The position numbers were made by a program, and so were the translations under genes. The notes below the pieces were generated by a model. It ran no database searches. It saw only the letters and a list, made by a program, of their open reading frames with translations, and was not told the origin of the DNA. 55,987 nt of DNA from Alistipes sp. (GTDB lineage: Bacteria; Bacteroidota; Bacteroidia; Bacteroidales; Rikenellaceae): assembly GCA_017558115.1 (NCBI GenBank), contig JAFYWG010000056.1, positions 1-55,987 on the forward strand, given 5' to 3'. Within the stretch, counting starts at the first letter, position 1; the number at the start of each line of letters is the position of its first letter. Below, piece by piece: positions 1 to 8,447 of this stretch.

Positions 1-2
1 CA

Positions 3-1112
3 GGTGAGGTTTACCTCGGCCAGGTTGCTACACAGGCAGCTAACCTCGACGGTGACTTCGGTCAGCTCATGGAGCTCGCAGGCAAGTACGCTACAATGAA
101 CGTACGCGCTAACGCAGATACTCCTCGCGACGCTGAGCAGGCATTCGCATTCGGTGCACAGGGTATCGGTCTTTGCCGTACAGAGCATATGTTCTTCGAG
201 GGCGACCGCATCAAGGCTATCCGCGAGATGATCCTTTCAGACGATGAGGATGGTCGTCGTGTAGCTCTCTCTAAGCTTCTTCCTATGCAGCGTGGCGACT
301 TCGAGGGCTTGTTCAAGGTTATGAACGGCTACCCCGTTATCGTACGTTTGCTCGATCCACCTTTGCACGAGTTCGCTCCTAACACTGAGAAGGACCAGCA
401 GGATATGGCAGATGCTATGGGTATCCCCGTAGAGAAGGTTAAGGCTAAGGTTGAGGCTTTGCACGAGGTTAACCCAATGTTGGGTCACCGTGGTTGCCGT
501 CTCGGTAACACATACCCCGAGATCACAGAGATGCAGGCACGCGCTATCATCGAGGCTGCGATGAACGTTAAGGCTGCTGGTACACCTGTTAAGGTAGAGA
601 TCATGGTTCCCCTCGTAGGTAACCACAAGGAGCTCCGCTACCAGAAGAACATCATCGACAAGACCGCTGAGGCAGTATTCGCTGAGCGTAACGACCGCAT
701 CGACTACCTCGTAGGTACAATGATCGAGGTTCCTCGTGCTGCAGTTACTGCAAACCAGATCGCTGAGGTTGCAGAGTTCTTCTCATTCGGTACAAACGAC
801 CTTACTCAGATGACTCTCGGCTTCTCACGTGACGATATCGCTAAGTTCTTGCCTATCTATTTGGAGAAGAACATCCTCAAGAATGACCCATTCAAGGTAT
901 TGGATCGCAATGGTGTAGGTCAGCTCGTACGCGAGGCTGTGTTCAAGGGCCGCACCACACGTCCCGACTTGAAGTGTGGTATCTGCGGTGAGCACGGCGG
1001 TGAGCCTTCATCAGTAGAGTTCTGCCACCACGCAGGTCTTAACTACGTAAGCTGCTCTCCATTCCGTGTGCCTATCGCACGTTTGGCTGCTGCTCACGCT
1101 GCTTTGAAGTAG
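3..1112 (+). CDS. ppdK: Pyruvate, phosphate dikinase, C-terminal part (5' end outside window)
   Basis: The reading frame is open from the left edge, so this is the last 369 residues of a protein that is usually about 880-900 residues long. The enzyme interconverts pyruvate + ATP + Pi with PEP + AMP + PPi in the cytoplasm. The visible part is the PEP-utilising TIM-barrel domain: the GIGLCRTEHMFF motif is near the start and the catalytic-Cys motif CGICGEHGGEP is near the C-terminus, followed by NYVSCSPFRVPIARLA, the normal family ending. An internal ATG at 69 lies inside the conserved domain and is not the start. Codon use favours C-ending and GGT codons, as expected of a highly expressed central-metabolism gene. 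A strong hairpin terminator follows at 1132, so it is the end of its transcript. Confidence 0.95.
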   Translation, partial: GEVYLGQVATQAANLDGDFGQLMELAGKYATMNVRANADTPRDAEQAFAFGAQGIGLCRTEHMFFEGDRIKAIREMILSDDEDGRRVALSKLLPMQRGDFEGLFKVMNGYPVIVRLLDPPLHEFAPNTEKDQQDMADAMGIPVEKVKAKVEALHEVNPMLGHRGCRLGNTYPEITEMQARAIIEAAMNVKAAGTPVKVEIMVPLVGNHKELRYQKNIIDKTAEAVFAERNDRIDYLVGTMIEVPRAAVTANQIAEVAEFFSFGTNDLTQMTLGFSRDDIAKFLPIYLEKNILKNDPFKVLDRNGVGQLVREAVFKGRTTRPDLKCGICGEHGGEPSSVEFCHHAGLNYVSCSPFRVPIARLAAAHAALK

Positions 1113-1131
1113 TATTGATATACTAACATTT

Positions 1132-1170
1132 GAGAGGCTGTCCTACATCGGGGCAGCCTCTCTTATTTTA
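1132..1170 (+). terminator. Rho-independent terminator of ppdK
   Basis: Arms 1132-1143 and 1151-1162 (gagaggctgtcc with gggcagcctctc, one G-U pair) close a 7-nt loop and are followed by a T-rich stretch. It lies 20 bp after the ppdK stop. Confidence 0.85.
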
Positions 1171-1298
1171 TATATAGGTATGCTTCAAAAGTACATCATG
1201 CGATTTTAACTACATTTACTATAGGTATTTATACGTATATATAGCATCTAAATGCTCAAAAGGGGCCACTTTATGGCGGTTAATTGAAATATTTTAGG

Positions 1299-1306
1299 TA
1301 CATTTG
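1299..1306 (+). promoter_or_regulatory. Bacteroidetes -7 element for the BASS transporter operon
   Basis: The sequence tacatttg matches TAnnTTTG. No clear TTG lies 19-21 bp upstream, so the -33 half is weak. It predicts a start near 1313 and a leader of about 125 nt. Confidence 0.5.
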
Positions 1307-1312
1307 TGCGAT

Positions 1313-1437
1313 TATAGTCATGCCTCATGTGACTATACAAACATATTCTTCCGATTCCCCATCGCCCCCTATAGGCGAAATTGTCGGAGGATAGTAACCA
1401 AACCAAGTCCCGCGTTGGACCACGAATGATTTAACGT
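1313..1437 (+). other. Structured 5' leader of the BASS transporter gene
   Basis: The interval 1113-1437 has no gene. After the ppdK terminator and the -7 box the leader folds into two stacked helices: ccgat 1351-1355 with gtcgg 1383-1387, enclosing tcgcc 1362-1366 with ggcga 1374-1378. Further small pairings (ccaa with ttgg near 1401-1420) follow before the ATG. The structure is seen directly; any regulatory role is inference, and no riboswitch class is recognised. Confidence 0.4.
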
Positions 1438-2457
1438 ATGAAGGAAACCTTACAGATCTTGGATCCCCTCGACCCCAATTTGGGCGCAGGAGAGATGACT
1501 CTTGTCAACATCATCTTGGCACTCGTTATGTTTGGCGTTGCCCTCGGCATCAAGCTCGACACTTTCAAAGATGTATTCCGCTACCCCAAGTCTATCATCG
1601 TAGGTTGTATGATGCAGTGGGTGGCACTCCCCTTGGTTACGCTCTGCGTAGCTCTCGCACTCAATAGCTTTATCACCCCCATGGTTGCCCTCGGCATGAT
1701 CCTTGTGGCATCGTGCCCCGGAGGTAACATCTCAAACTTCATGTCGTCGTATGCAAAGGGTAATATTGAGCTCTCGGTGTCGATGACTGCCGTTACTACA
1801 GCCTTTGCGCCACTCATCACGCCGCTCAACTTTTGGCTCTACGGCACCCTCTACTGCAATATCGTGAGCATCAACAACGATATTCCCACACTTGTCATCC
1901 CCTTCGGCGACATGTTTGAGCAGATCATGCTCCTATTGGGCATCCCCATTGTTGCAGGTATCGCCTTTGCGCACTACTTCCCCAACGTCACAAAGCGCCT
2001 GTTGAAGCCATCGCAGATACTCTCTATCATTCTCTTTATGGGTATGGTCGTGGTGTCGTTCACCAAGGTTGTAAGCTCGCTCGAGGGCTACGACACTGTC
2101 ACCTGCCACCTCTGCGATAATACTATCGCACATAGCGTTACGCTTGGCGACGTAGCATTGGCCATTATCATGGCCGTCTTTGTGGTTATCATCCACAACA
2201 TGTGCGCGCTCGGCACAGGTTACGGTGGTGGAACACTCTTCCATCTACCCAAGGCGGACCGCCGCTCTATGACTATCGAGGTCGGCATCCAGAACTCTGG
2301 TCTCGGTCTTATCCTACTCTTCAACGACAGAATCTTCGACCCTGCAATATGGGATAACAACGGCGGTATGGTCTTCATCACCGCACTATGGGGCGTATGG
2401 CACATTATCTCGGGCCTTATCACCTCTTCAATCTTCCGTCGCACTAAACTAGCGTAG
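1438..2457 (+). CDS. BASS-family (bile acid:sodium symporter-like) transporter
   Basis: A 339-residue integral membrane protein with roughly nine or ten hydrophobic segments, the usual size for this family. Two family hallmarks are visible: the CPGGNISNFMSSYAKGN segment at about residues 93-109 and EVGIQNSGLG at 281-290. The latter corresponds to the ExGxQN element that helps form the sodium site in characterised members. It therefore probably imports an organic anion with sodium across the inner membrane, but the substrate cannot be read from the sequence; bile acids, pantoate-type acids and other carboxylates are all transported by relatives. The gene starts a tight operon, with only 2 bp to the acyltransferase downstream, and has a long structured leader. 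Confidence 0.85.
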   Translation: MKETLQILDPLDPNLGAGEMTLVNIILALVMFGVALGIKLDTFKDVFRYPKSIIVGCMMQWVALPLVTLCVALALNSFITPMVALGMILVASCPGGNISNFMSSYAKGNIELSVSMTAVTTAFAPLITPLNFWLYGTLYCNIVSINNDIPTLVIPFGDMFEQIMLLLGIPIVAGIAFAHYFPNVTKRLLKPSQILSIILFMGMVVVSFTKVVSSLEGYDTVTCHLCDNTIAHSVTLGDVALAIIMAVFVVIIHNMCALGTGYGGGTLFHLPKADRRSMTIEVGIQNSGLGLILLFNDRIFDPAIWDNNGGMVFITALWGVWHIISGLITSSIFRRTKLA

Positions 2458-2459
2458 TT

Positions 2460-3794
2460 ATGGCTAAGGAGAAGAAGGTTCAAGACTATGACTTCATGTA
2501 CGATTTCTTGCGTTACTACGTAGACATCGCCACGAAGCTCTCATATCGCAAAATTAAGTTTGTAGGCAAGGAGTTTATACCCAAGGATGGCGCTATCATC
2601 CTTGCACCCAACCACACCAACGCCCTCATGGATGCCATGGTGGTGCTGGGCATGGATCACCGCCCTAAGGTCTTTGTAGCACGTGCCGATATCTTCCGCA
2701 ACCCAAAGATTGCCAAGATATTGAAGTGGCTCAAGATTATGCCTATCATGCGTATGCGCGATGGCTATGAGGAGGTTAAGAAGAATAACGAGACCATCGA
2801 GCGCGCTGTCGACGTGTTGCGCGACCGCGTGCCCTTCTGTATCTTCCCCGAGGGTACACACCAGGCTAAGTTCTCATCATTGCCCTTGGCTAAGGGCATC
2901 TTCCGCATCGCCTTCCAGGCTCAAGAGCTTATGCCCGACATGCCACTATACATCGTACCCGTAGGCATCCGCTACGGCAGCTTCTTCCGCTTCCGCTCTA
3001 CGGTACGCGTGCAGATTGGCGAGCCAATCAACGTAGGCCGCTTCATCCAGGAGAATAGCGATCTTGCCCCTGCAGAGCAGATGACAGCCATGCGCGAGGT
3101 ACTCACCGACCGCATCCACAACTCCATCTTCTACATTCCCAACGATGAGGACTACGAAGCTATGTATGATATATGCGCTACACTGGTAAACTACCAGACC
3201 AAGCATGGCAATTTCATTGTCGATGGCAAGCGCTTGCGTGGCATGGACGCCTACTTCGAGGCCAACAACCGCACAGTGCGCGAGGTATTGCGCCTTAAGG
3301 AGTCGAATCCCGAGGTTGCAGCCGAGCTTTTGCAGTTGGGTAAGGAGGCACACGATGAGCGTACAGCGAACTCTATAAGTCTCAAATCCGTATCGGCGAA
3401 GCATGGCCTCGCCTCACGCCTTATGCAGATGGTGTTCTTCATTCTGAAGCTACCCTACACCATCCCCGCATCTATCCTCACATTGCCTCTGGTGGCAATA
3501 GCAAAGTTGCTCTTCACACGCATCAAGGATCATGCGTTCCGCAACTCCATTCGCTATCTCATCAACTTGGTGATGTGGCCCATACTCATGATTATCTACT
3601 CGGCATTGGCATATATCTTCTTGCCTTGGGAGTGGGCATTGCCCATCACGTTGGCACTGCTTCCTGCACCCATCATAGCGCAGGAGACATGGCGCATGTT
3701 GCGACTCCTAAAGTCGGACATCGTGTTGCACAAGAACAAGCCATTGCGCAAGAAGTATGCACGTATTAAATCGCTATTTATCCAAAACCGCTAA
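2460..3794 (+). CDS. PlsC-like glycerolipid acyltransferase with C-terminal membrane region
   Basis: This 444-residue protein has an N-terminal lysophospholipid acyltransferase domain. Motif I is NHTNALMDAM at 51-60; His and Asp are separated by five residues instead of the usual four. Motif III is FPEGTH at 129-134, followed by a proline-containing block (IVPVGIRYG, then GEPINVGRF). Known members acylate glycerol-3-phosphate or lysophosphatidic acid at the membrane face. The C-terminal third (about 320-425) has three or four hydrophobic segments, an extension absent from classical PlsC. It sits 2 bp after the BASS gene and 2 bp before the outer-membrane protein gene, so the three are surely cotranscribed, suggesting an envelope role. 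The precise acyl acceptor is unknown. Confidence 0.8.
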   Translation: MAKEKKVQDYDFMYDFLRYYVDIATKLSYRKIKFVGKEFIPKDGAIILAPNHTNALMDAMVVLGMDHRPKVFVARADIFRNPKIAKILKWLKIMPIMRMRDGYEEVKKNNETIERAVDVLRDRVPFCIFPEGTHQAKFSSLPLAKGIFRIAFQAQELMPDMPLYIVPVGIRYGSFFRFRSTVRVQIGEPINVGRFIQENSDLAPAEQMTAMREVLTDRIHNSIFYIPNDEDYEAMYDICATLVNYQTKHGNFIVDGKRLRGMDAYFEANNRTVREVLRLKESNPEVAAELLQLGKEAHDERTANSISLKSVSAKHGLASRLMQMVFFILKLPYTIPASILTLPLVAIAKLLFTRIKDHAFRNSIRYLINLVMWPILMIIYSALAYIFLPWEWALPITLALLPAPIIAQETWRMLRLLKSDIVLHKNKPLRKKYARIKSLFIQNR

Positions 3795-3796
3795 CT

Positions 3797-5233
3797 ATGA
3801 TTAAGAGACTTACCACGCTGGCACTCGCCATGCTTATGTCTGTAAGCCTATATGCACAGGAGGCTGCAGAGACCACAGACGCCGTTGTGGAGGATGCTAC
3901 AGAGGCTGCAGCACCCGCCAAGAAGTCAGAGATTAAGAAGACGGGCTACAACTTAGGTCCTCTTCCTGCCGTGGCATACGATGCAGATAAGGGCTTCCAG
4001 CTCGGCGCACTTCTCAACATCTACGACTTTGGCGACGGCTCTACATATCCCAACACACGCCAGCAATGGTACTTCGAGGCATCGTTCTTCACCAAGGGCT
4101 CGCAGCTCTTCGTTGTGTCGTACGACAACCGCTTCCTCATCCCTGGTGTACGCTGGTCTACAGCCATTGCCATCACCAACGACAAGGCTATGGACTTCTA
4201 CGGCTTCAACGGCTACATGTCGTACTACGACCACGAGAAGGTGGCCTTGGGTAAGGACAAGAAGAACCTCGACTACCCTATCTACACACCCAAGTATCGC
4301 ATCAACCGCCTTGCGGTGCTCTTCAAGAGCGACTTCATAGGCAACATATGGGATAACAAGTTCTTCTGGGAGGCGGGCTACCACCTCAGCTACTTCAAGC
4401 AGGGCTACAAGAACCAGAGCGCACTCAACCTCGCGAAGATCAATAAGAACAAGGCACCCGAGAAGATGTTCCCCGAGACTGAGCTAACAATCTTTGACCA
4501 ATATCGCCAATGGGGCATTATCTCTGATGACGAGGCATGGGGAGGTCTCAACAGCACCGTGCGTCTCGGCTTGTTGTTCGACACACGCGACAAGGAGGGT
4601 GCTCCCTCGCGCGGCATTTGGGCAGAGGCACACGTGACACTTGCTCCCAAGTGGCTCGGTACTACGCACCCACACTACCGCTACTCGGCAACCTTCCGCC
4701 ACTATGTGCCCATCGTTAAGAACGACATCCTCACGTTCGCATACCGTCTAAACTATGAAGGTACGTTTGGCAACCATGCCCCCTACTACGTATTGCCATA
4801 TATTACCACCGTAGGTCAGAGCTATGACCGTGATGGCATGGGTGGCTACCGCACTATCCGCGGTCTTATGCGCAGCCGTGTTGAGGGTCTTGACATAGCA
4901 TCGTACAACGTGGAGTTGCGCTGGCGCTTCGTGTCGTTCACGCTCTGGAAGCAGAACATTTCGTTCGGCTTGAACGTATTCTCGGATGGCACCATGGTTA
5001 CGAAGAACTACGACATGACATTTAAGGGCGAGGAGCAGTATCGTGCAAGCTATGATGAGTATATGGCTCAGGGTCAGGGTCGCGATTTGCCCCATATCAC
5101 CGTGGGTGGTGGCTTGCGTTTCATCATGAACCAGAACTTCATCGTGGCATTCGAGTATGGTCTACCCGTAGGCAAGCTCCGCCAGCAGGATGGCAAGGGC
5201 GCCTTCTACATCAATACCGGCTATCTCTTCTAA
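3797..5233 (+). CDS. Omp85/BamA-TamA-like outer-membrane beta-barrel protein
   Basis: A 478-residue exported protein. The signal peptide is clear (KRLTTLALAMLMSVSLYAQ, cleavage after about residue 21), followed by an Ala/Glu-rich linker to about residue 45. The rest is rich in alternating aromatic beta strands and ends in an aromatic residue (GYLF), as outer-membrane barrels do. The GPLPAVAYDADKGFQLG opening and the late YRTIRGLM segment resemble the surface-antigen (D15) barrel of BamA/TamA-type proteins. There are no POTRA repeats, so it is barrel-only, like the Bacteroidetes family with a DUF5982-type domain. It is the last gene of the three-gene operon and is followed by a terminator. A role in outer-membrane assembly or lipid/protein insertion is inference. 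Confidence 0.75.
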   Translation: MIKRLTTLALAMLMSVSLYAQEAAETTDAVVEDATEAAAPAKKSEIKKTGYNLGPLPAVAYDADKGFQLGALLNIYDFGDGSTYPNTRQQWYFEASFFTKGSQLFVVSYDNRFLIPGVRWSTAIAITNDKAMDFYGFNGYMSYYDHEKVALGKDKKNLDYPIYTPKYRINRLAVLFKSDFIGNIWDNKFFWEAGYHLSYFKQGYKNQSALNLAKINKNKAPEKMFPETELTIFDQYRQWGIISDDEAWGGLNSTVRLGLLFDTRDKEGAPSRGIWAEAHVTLAPKWLGTTHPHYRYSATFRHYVPIVKNDILTFAYRLNYEGTFGNHAPYYVLPYITTVGQSYDRDGMGGYRTIRGLMRSRVEGLDIASYNVELRWRFVSFTLWKQNISFGLNVFSDGTMVTKNYDMTFKGEEQYRASYDEYMAQGQGRDLPHITVGGGLRFIMNQNFIVAFEYGLPVGKLRQQDGKGAFYINTGYLF

Positions 5234-5258
5234 AATAGAGACGTTACACAACCTAACA

Positions 5259-5290
5259 CCCCATAAGTTGCAAAACTTTTGGGGTTTGTT
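5259..5290 (+). terminator. Hairpin terminator after the Omp85-like gene
   Basis: ccccataagtt (5259-5269) pairs with aacttttgggg (5274-5284) with one T-T mismatch and a gcaa tetraloop, followed by tttgttgt. It closes the operon beginning at 1438. Confidence 0.75.
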
Positions 5291-5345
5291 GTATTTATAC
5301 GTTAAATAAATGGCGTCAGCACACCATATTTTCAACATTTTACAC

Positions 5346-5353
5346 TATCTTTG
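5346..5353 (+). promoter_or_regulatory. Bacteroidetes -7 element for the RyR-channel operon
   Basis: tatctttg matches TAnnTTTG exactly and lies 25 bp before the ATG at 5378. It overlaps an upstream in-frame TTG at 5351, which argues that the true start is the ATG. Confidence 0.7.
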
Positions 5354-5377
5354 TTCTACACAACACAAACTACTATT

Positions 5378-7804
5378 ATGAATAAGCTCAAACGACTTTC
5401 TCACTGGCTAATATTCATACTCGCCATCATAGGCTATTGTATGGAGCTATTCGCTGACAAGCCACACAAAACGCTGGTGCTTGTAACTATAGGTGTCATA
5501 GGTATGCTATACTGCGTCTACCACATATACATTCTATTAGTCCGACTCATAAAGTTCGACCGCATACTCAACAAGGGCCAGTTCCTACTCAGGGTGCTCA
5601 ACTTCGTGTTACTCGTGCCCTTTGTGCTGCTTTTTTGCTTCCACCTTAATACAAACGTGGAGTACTCGCCCAAACACATGATGTACCAGAAGGAGCTATA
5701 CTCATACGTCAAGGCCGATGTCGACACACTTAGCTTTGGAGAGCTACGCGAGGAGTATAAGAACCTACCTCGCTACGACACATACGAGGTGAGGGTTGAT
5801 GACTCTATCGTTATCTGTAAGAACAACCTCCCCAATAAGATTGCTAAGCATCAGAGCGACCCCTCGCTATTCTGGAGCCTCTATGTCCACTATATTGACC
5901 CAGGCAACCAGCACATGACAACATCGCAGAGCGGACGCAAGCGCGCAGCACTCACGGCCATCCTCGGCTATTTCTTGCTTAACGGCCTTCTGGTCTCTAC
6001 CCTCATCAGCTGGTTCGACCGCCGCAAGGAAAAGTGGACTAAGGGCGAGGTGCGCTACAACTGCTACCTACGTTTCAAGCCCCACTATGTCATCATTGGT
6101 GGCAGCAACATCGTCGTAGGCATTGTGCAGCAGATACTTCAGAAGATAGATGAGGAGCATAGCTTTACGAAGCCCTACATCCTTATTCAGACATCGCGCG
6201 ACGTTGAGAGCTTCCGTCGCGAGCTCTTCTCTACGCTTACACCACGCCAGCAACAACGCATCATCATATACTACGGTAGCCGCGACTCTAAGGAGGATAT
6301 CGCCGACCTCGAATTGGGTAGCGCAAAGGAGGTATACCTCATTGGTGAGGAGACACGCACAGATGATACGGAGTCGTACCACGACACTATAAACATGCGT
6401 AGCATGGAGTTGATTAGCGCAGTAACTCTCAAGCAGAGAGCACGAAAGAGCTTGAGTGGCTGGCTTATGCGTAGGCGCATGCAGAACAGCCTTGTATGCC
6501 GCGTGATGTTCGAGTATCAGACTACATTCAACATAGTCAAGGTTACGGACATAGACATGGATTGCATCAAGTTCTTGCCCTTTAACTACTATGAGATGTG
6601 GGCACAGCATATGCTTGTATGCCAGAAGCTCGAAGATGACAAAAGCAACGCCATAGATAGCTACAAACCTCTTGAGGGATACGAGGGCATCAAGCCTACG
6701 GACAGCACCTTTGTACACCTCGTCATCGTGGATATGTCGCGCATGGGTACAGCAATGGCCATCGAGGCGGCACACCTTGCCCACTACCCCAATTTCAATA
6801 CTAAGAAGCGCCGCACGCGCATTACGTTCATCGATGCCTCTATGGAGCAGCAGCGACACTTCTTCATGGGTCGCTTCAAGGAGCTATTTGCCGTATCGCG
6901 CCAACGATACATCGAGACACCTCACGAGGGATGCTACGACAACTTCGACACATTCTCATGGGTAGACCCTACTAAGGAGCCCAACGCAGAGTATAGCAGC
7001 TCGCACCTCGGCGAGGACTTTGTCGACGTAGAGTGGGAGTTCATCAACGCATCTGTGGAGAATCCACATGTGCAGAGCTACCTCGCAAGTGCCGCAAAGA
7101 ACCCAGATGCGAAGCTCACAATAGCTATCTGCATACCCGATAATAGCCGCGCCATAGCCGCAGCGACATATATGCCAGATAGTGTATATAGTAGCGATAT
7201 GACACAGCAAATACTTGTATATCAACGCAGAAACAACGACCTACTCAAGCAGATAGCCTATAAAAACAAGCGCTACAACGATAAGCTCCGCGCATTCGGC
7301 ATGGCTACTGAGTGCTACGACTCATCGTTGGTTGACATATCGGAGTTTATAGGCAGAAAGATAGGAAATAAGTACAACGAGGTCACCAATAGTAAGCCTT
7401 CGGGCAAGACAGAGGCTGCAATGAAGTGGTCGAACACATACAACGTATACTCTATGTGGACCAAGTTCAGATGCTTTGGAATAGATCTCACAAATAGGAA
7501 GGACTTCGACAAATCTATGCTTGAGGCAGTGGCAAGCGTGGAGCATAACCGCTGGGTTGTGGAGCAACTTTTGCTACGCTATCGCCCACTTACGCTCGAC
7601 CAACAGAACAAGGCTAAGACCAGCCACAATACCTCAACCCCAATGAAGAGCGAATATAAGAAGATGTATGCTCATCTCGATATATGCTCTAACGACGTTC
7701 TTACGAGGGTCGACCCCGATATCGTAAAACTCGACAAGGCCTTAGTTGAGATATTGCCAGCAGCATATAAGGAGTACTTGGATAGTAAAACAAAACATGA
7801 TTAA
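5378..7804 (+). CDS. CASTOR/POLLUX-like ion channel with C-terminal RyR domain
   Basis: An 808-residue membrane protein. Hydrophobic segments lie at about 10-24, 31-56, 69-92 and 190-213. Between the last two is an exported region ending in SLFWSLYVHYIDPGNQHM (163-180), which resembles the pore-helix/selectivity region of plant CASTOR/POLLUX channels (LW..W.FVAD.GNHA), and the last helix is followed by a charged segment. A Rossmann-like RCK region begins at GGSNIVVG (241-248) and extends over several hundred residues. The C-terminus (about 715-800) has the signature of a ryanodine-receptor RyR domain: EHNRW, LLLRYRPL, then HLDIC and a DxxxVEILP helix. The start is the ATG, not the upstream TTG, which lies in the promoter. 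The next gene is a stand-alone RyR protein 18 bp away. A ligand-gated cation channel is inferred; ion and ligand are unknown. Confidence 0.7.
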   Translation: MNKLKRLSHWLIFILAIIGYCMELFADKPHKTLVLVTIGVIGMLYCVYHIYILLVRLIKFDRILNKGQFLLRVLNFVLLVPFVLLFCFHLNTNVEYSPKHMMYQKELYSYVKADVDTLSFGELREEYKNLPRYDTYEVRVDDSIVICKNNLPNKIAKHQSDPSLFWSLYVHYIDPGNQHMTTSQSGRKRAALTAILGYFLLNGLLVSTLISWFDRRKEKWTKGEVRYNCYLRFKPHYVIIGGSNIVVGIVQQILQKIDEEHSFTKPYILIQTSRDVESFRRELFSTLTPRQQQRIIIYYGSRDSKEDIADLELGSAKEVYLIGEETRTDDTESYHDTINMRSMELISAVTLKQRARKSLSGWLMRRRMQNSLVCRVMFEYQTTFNIVKVTDIDMDCIKFLPFNYYEMWAQHMLVCQKLEDDKSNAIDSYKPLEGYEGIKPTDSTFVHLVIVDMSRMGTAMAIEAAHLAHYPNFNTKKRRTRITFIDASMEQQRHFFMGRFKELFAVSRQRYIETPHEGCYDNFDTFSWVDPTKEPNAEYSSSHLGEDFVDVEWEFINASVENPHVQSYLASAAKNPDAKLTIAICIPDNSRAIAAATYMPDSVYSSDMTQQILVYQRRNNDLLKQIAYKNKRYNDKLRAFGMATECYDSSLVDISEFIGRKIGNKYNEVTNSKPSGKTEAAMKWSNTYNVYSMWTKFRCFGIDLTNRKDFDKSMLEAVASVEHNRWVVEQLLLRYRPLTLDQQNKAKTSHNTSTPMKSEYKKMYAHLDICSNDVLTRVDPDIVKLDKALVEILPAAYKEYLDSKTKHD

Positions 7805-7822
7805 CCGCCAACTAAACGTATT

Positions 7823-8110
7823 ATGAGAGAGAATTATATACCACAACCCATAGATACGAAGGATGTTGTATTACCCAAAGAGCTAAACAACCTCGTAGAG
7901 GCAATGGCAAAGAATGTTCACGAGGTGTGGGCGCAAACACGCATTGATCAGGGCTGGATATGGGGCGAGGAGCGTAACGACGAGCTCAAACACCACCCAT
8001 GTCTTGTGGCCTACGAGGAGCTACCTGAAGAGGAGCGCCTCTACGACCGCAATACCTCTATCGAGACCCTCAAACTCATAACAAAACTGGGCTTCAAGAT
8101 TACTAAGTAG
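7823..8110 (+). CDS. Stand-alone RyR-domain protein
   Basis: This 95-residue protein is almost entirely one RyR domain, the module repeated in animal ryanodine receptors. The core is well preserved: a helix with NVHEVWAQTR (31-40), GWIWGE (44-49), KHHPCLVAYEELPEEER (56-72) and the closing helix TLKLITKLGFKI. It has no signal peptide or membrane segment, so it should be cytoplasmic. It lies 18 bp after the RyR-containing channel gene, in the same operon, and could compete for or deliver the same ligand, or bind the channel. Prokaryotic RyR domains are thought to sense small molecules, possibly nucleotides, but the ligand here cannot be read from the sequence. Confidence 0.85.
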   Translation: MRENYIPQPIDTKDVVLPKELNNLVEAMAKNVHEVWAQTRIDQGWIWGEERNDELKHHPCLVAYEELPEEERLYDRNTSIETLKLITKLGFKITK

Positions 8111-8138
8111 ATAGGGACAAGGTGGCGCAAATATGCAA

Positions 8139-8173
8139 ACGGGTTCAAAAGGGCAATACACTTTCGAACCCGT
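8139..8173 (+). terminator. Hairpin terminator after the RyR operon
   Basis: acgggttc (8139-8146) pairs with gaacccgt (8166-8173); aaag and cttt extend the stem inward past one mismatch. The following sequence is only moderately T-rich. Nothing else is seen in 8174-8282. Confidence 0.65.
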
Positions 8174-8282
8174 TATTCATTCGGTTTTCCTCTTTCACCA
8201 AACATTTAGGGAGCATAGAGCGGAGGCCTACCCACCACTCTAAACTCCCTAAGTTTCTTAAATTCACCAATATCTCCCGCCA

Positions 8283-8447
8283 CTACTTCTGGAGCAGTTG
8301 ATCGGGAGTTAGGCGCACGACCTTGCCGTCGCGCATGACTACTAAGTCGCCATTATCTTTGCGTGTGCGCTCGATAAGGCGGCGCTGCGCAAGGAGGATG
8401 CCTGCGTCTATGCGTTCTTGAAGTTCTCTTATCTCAAACTCACTCAT
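8283..8447 (-). CDS. Small partner protein of the zeta-toxin-like kinase (54 aa)
   Basis: A 54-residue ORF starting MSEFEIRELQERIDAGILL and ending LTPDQLLQK. Its ATG overlaps the end of the zeta-toxin-like gene by 8 bp (ATGAGTGA arrangement), so translation is probably coupled. The first half looks like one amphipathic helix; the second half (GDLVVMRDGKVVRLTP) looks like a small beta hairpin. The tight coupling suggests that it is the antitoxin or a cofactor of the kinase. The order toxin-then-partner is the reverse of classical epsilon-zeta. The function is inferred from position only. Confidence 0.65.
   Translation of the reverse strand: MSEFEIRELQERIDAGILLAQRRLIERTRKDNGDLVVMRDGKVVRLTPDQLLQK

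Noticed and set aside
237..626. 129-aa ORF opposite ppdK, and similar long antisense ORFs elsewhere
   Set aside because: They lie fully inside well-recognised genes on the other strand and show no family features.
5351..5377. TTG start nine codons upstream of the RyR-channel ATG
   Set aside because: It lies within the tatctttg promoter box, and the ATG gives the natural basic N-terminus before helix 1.
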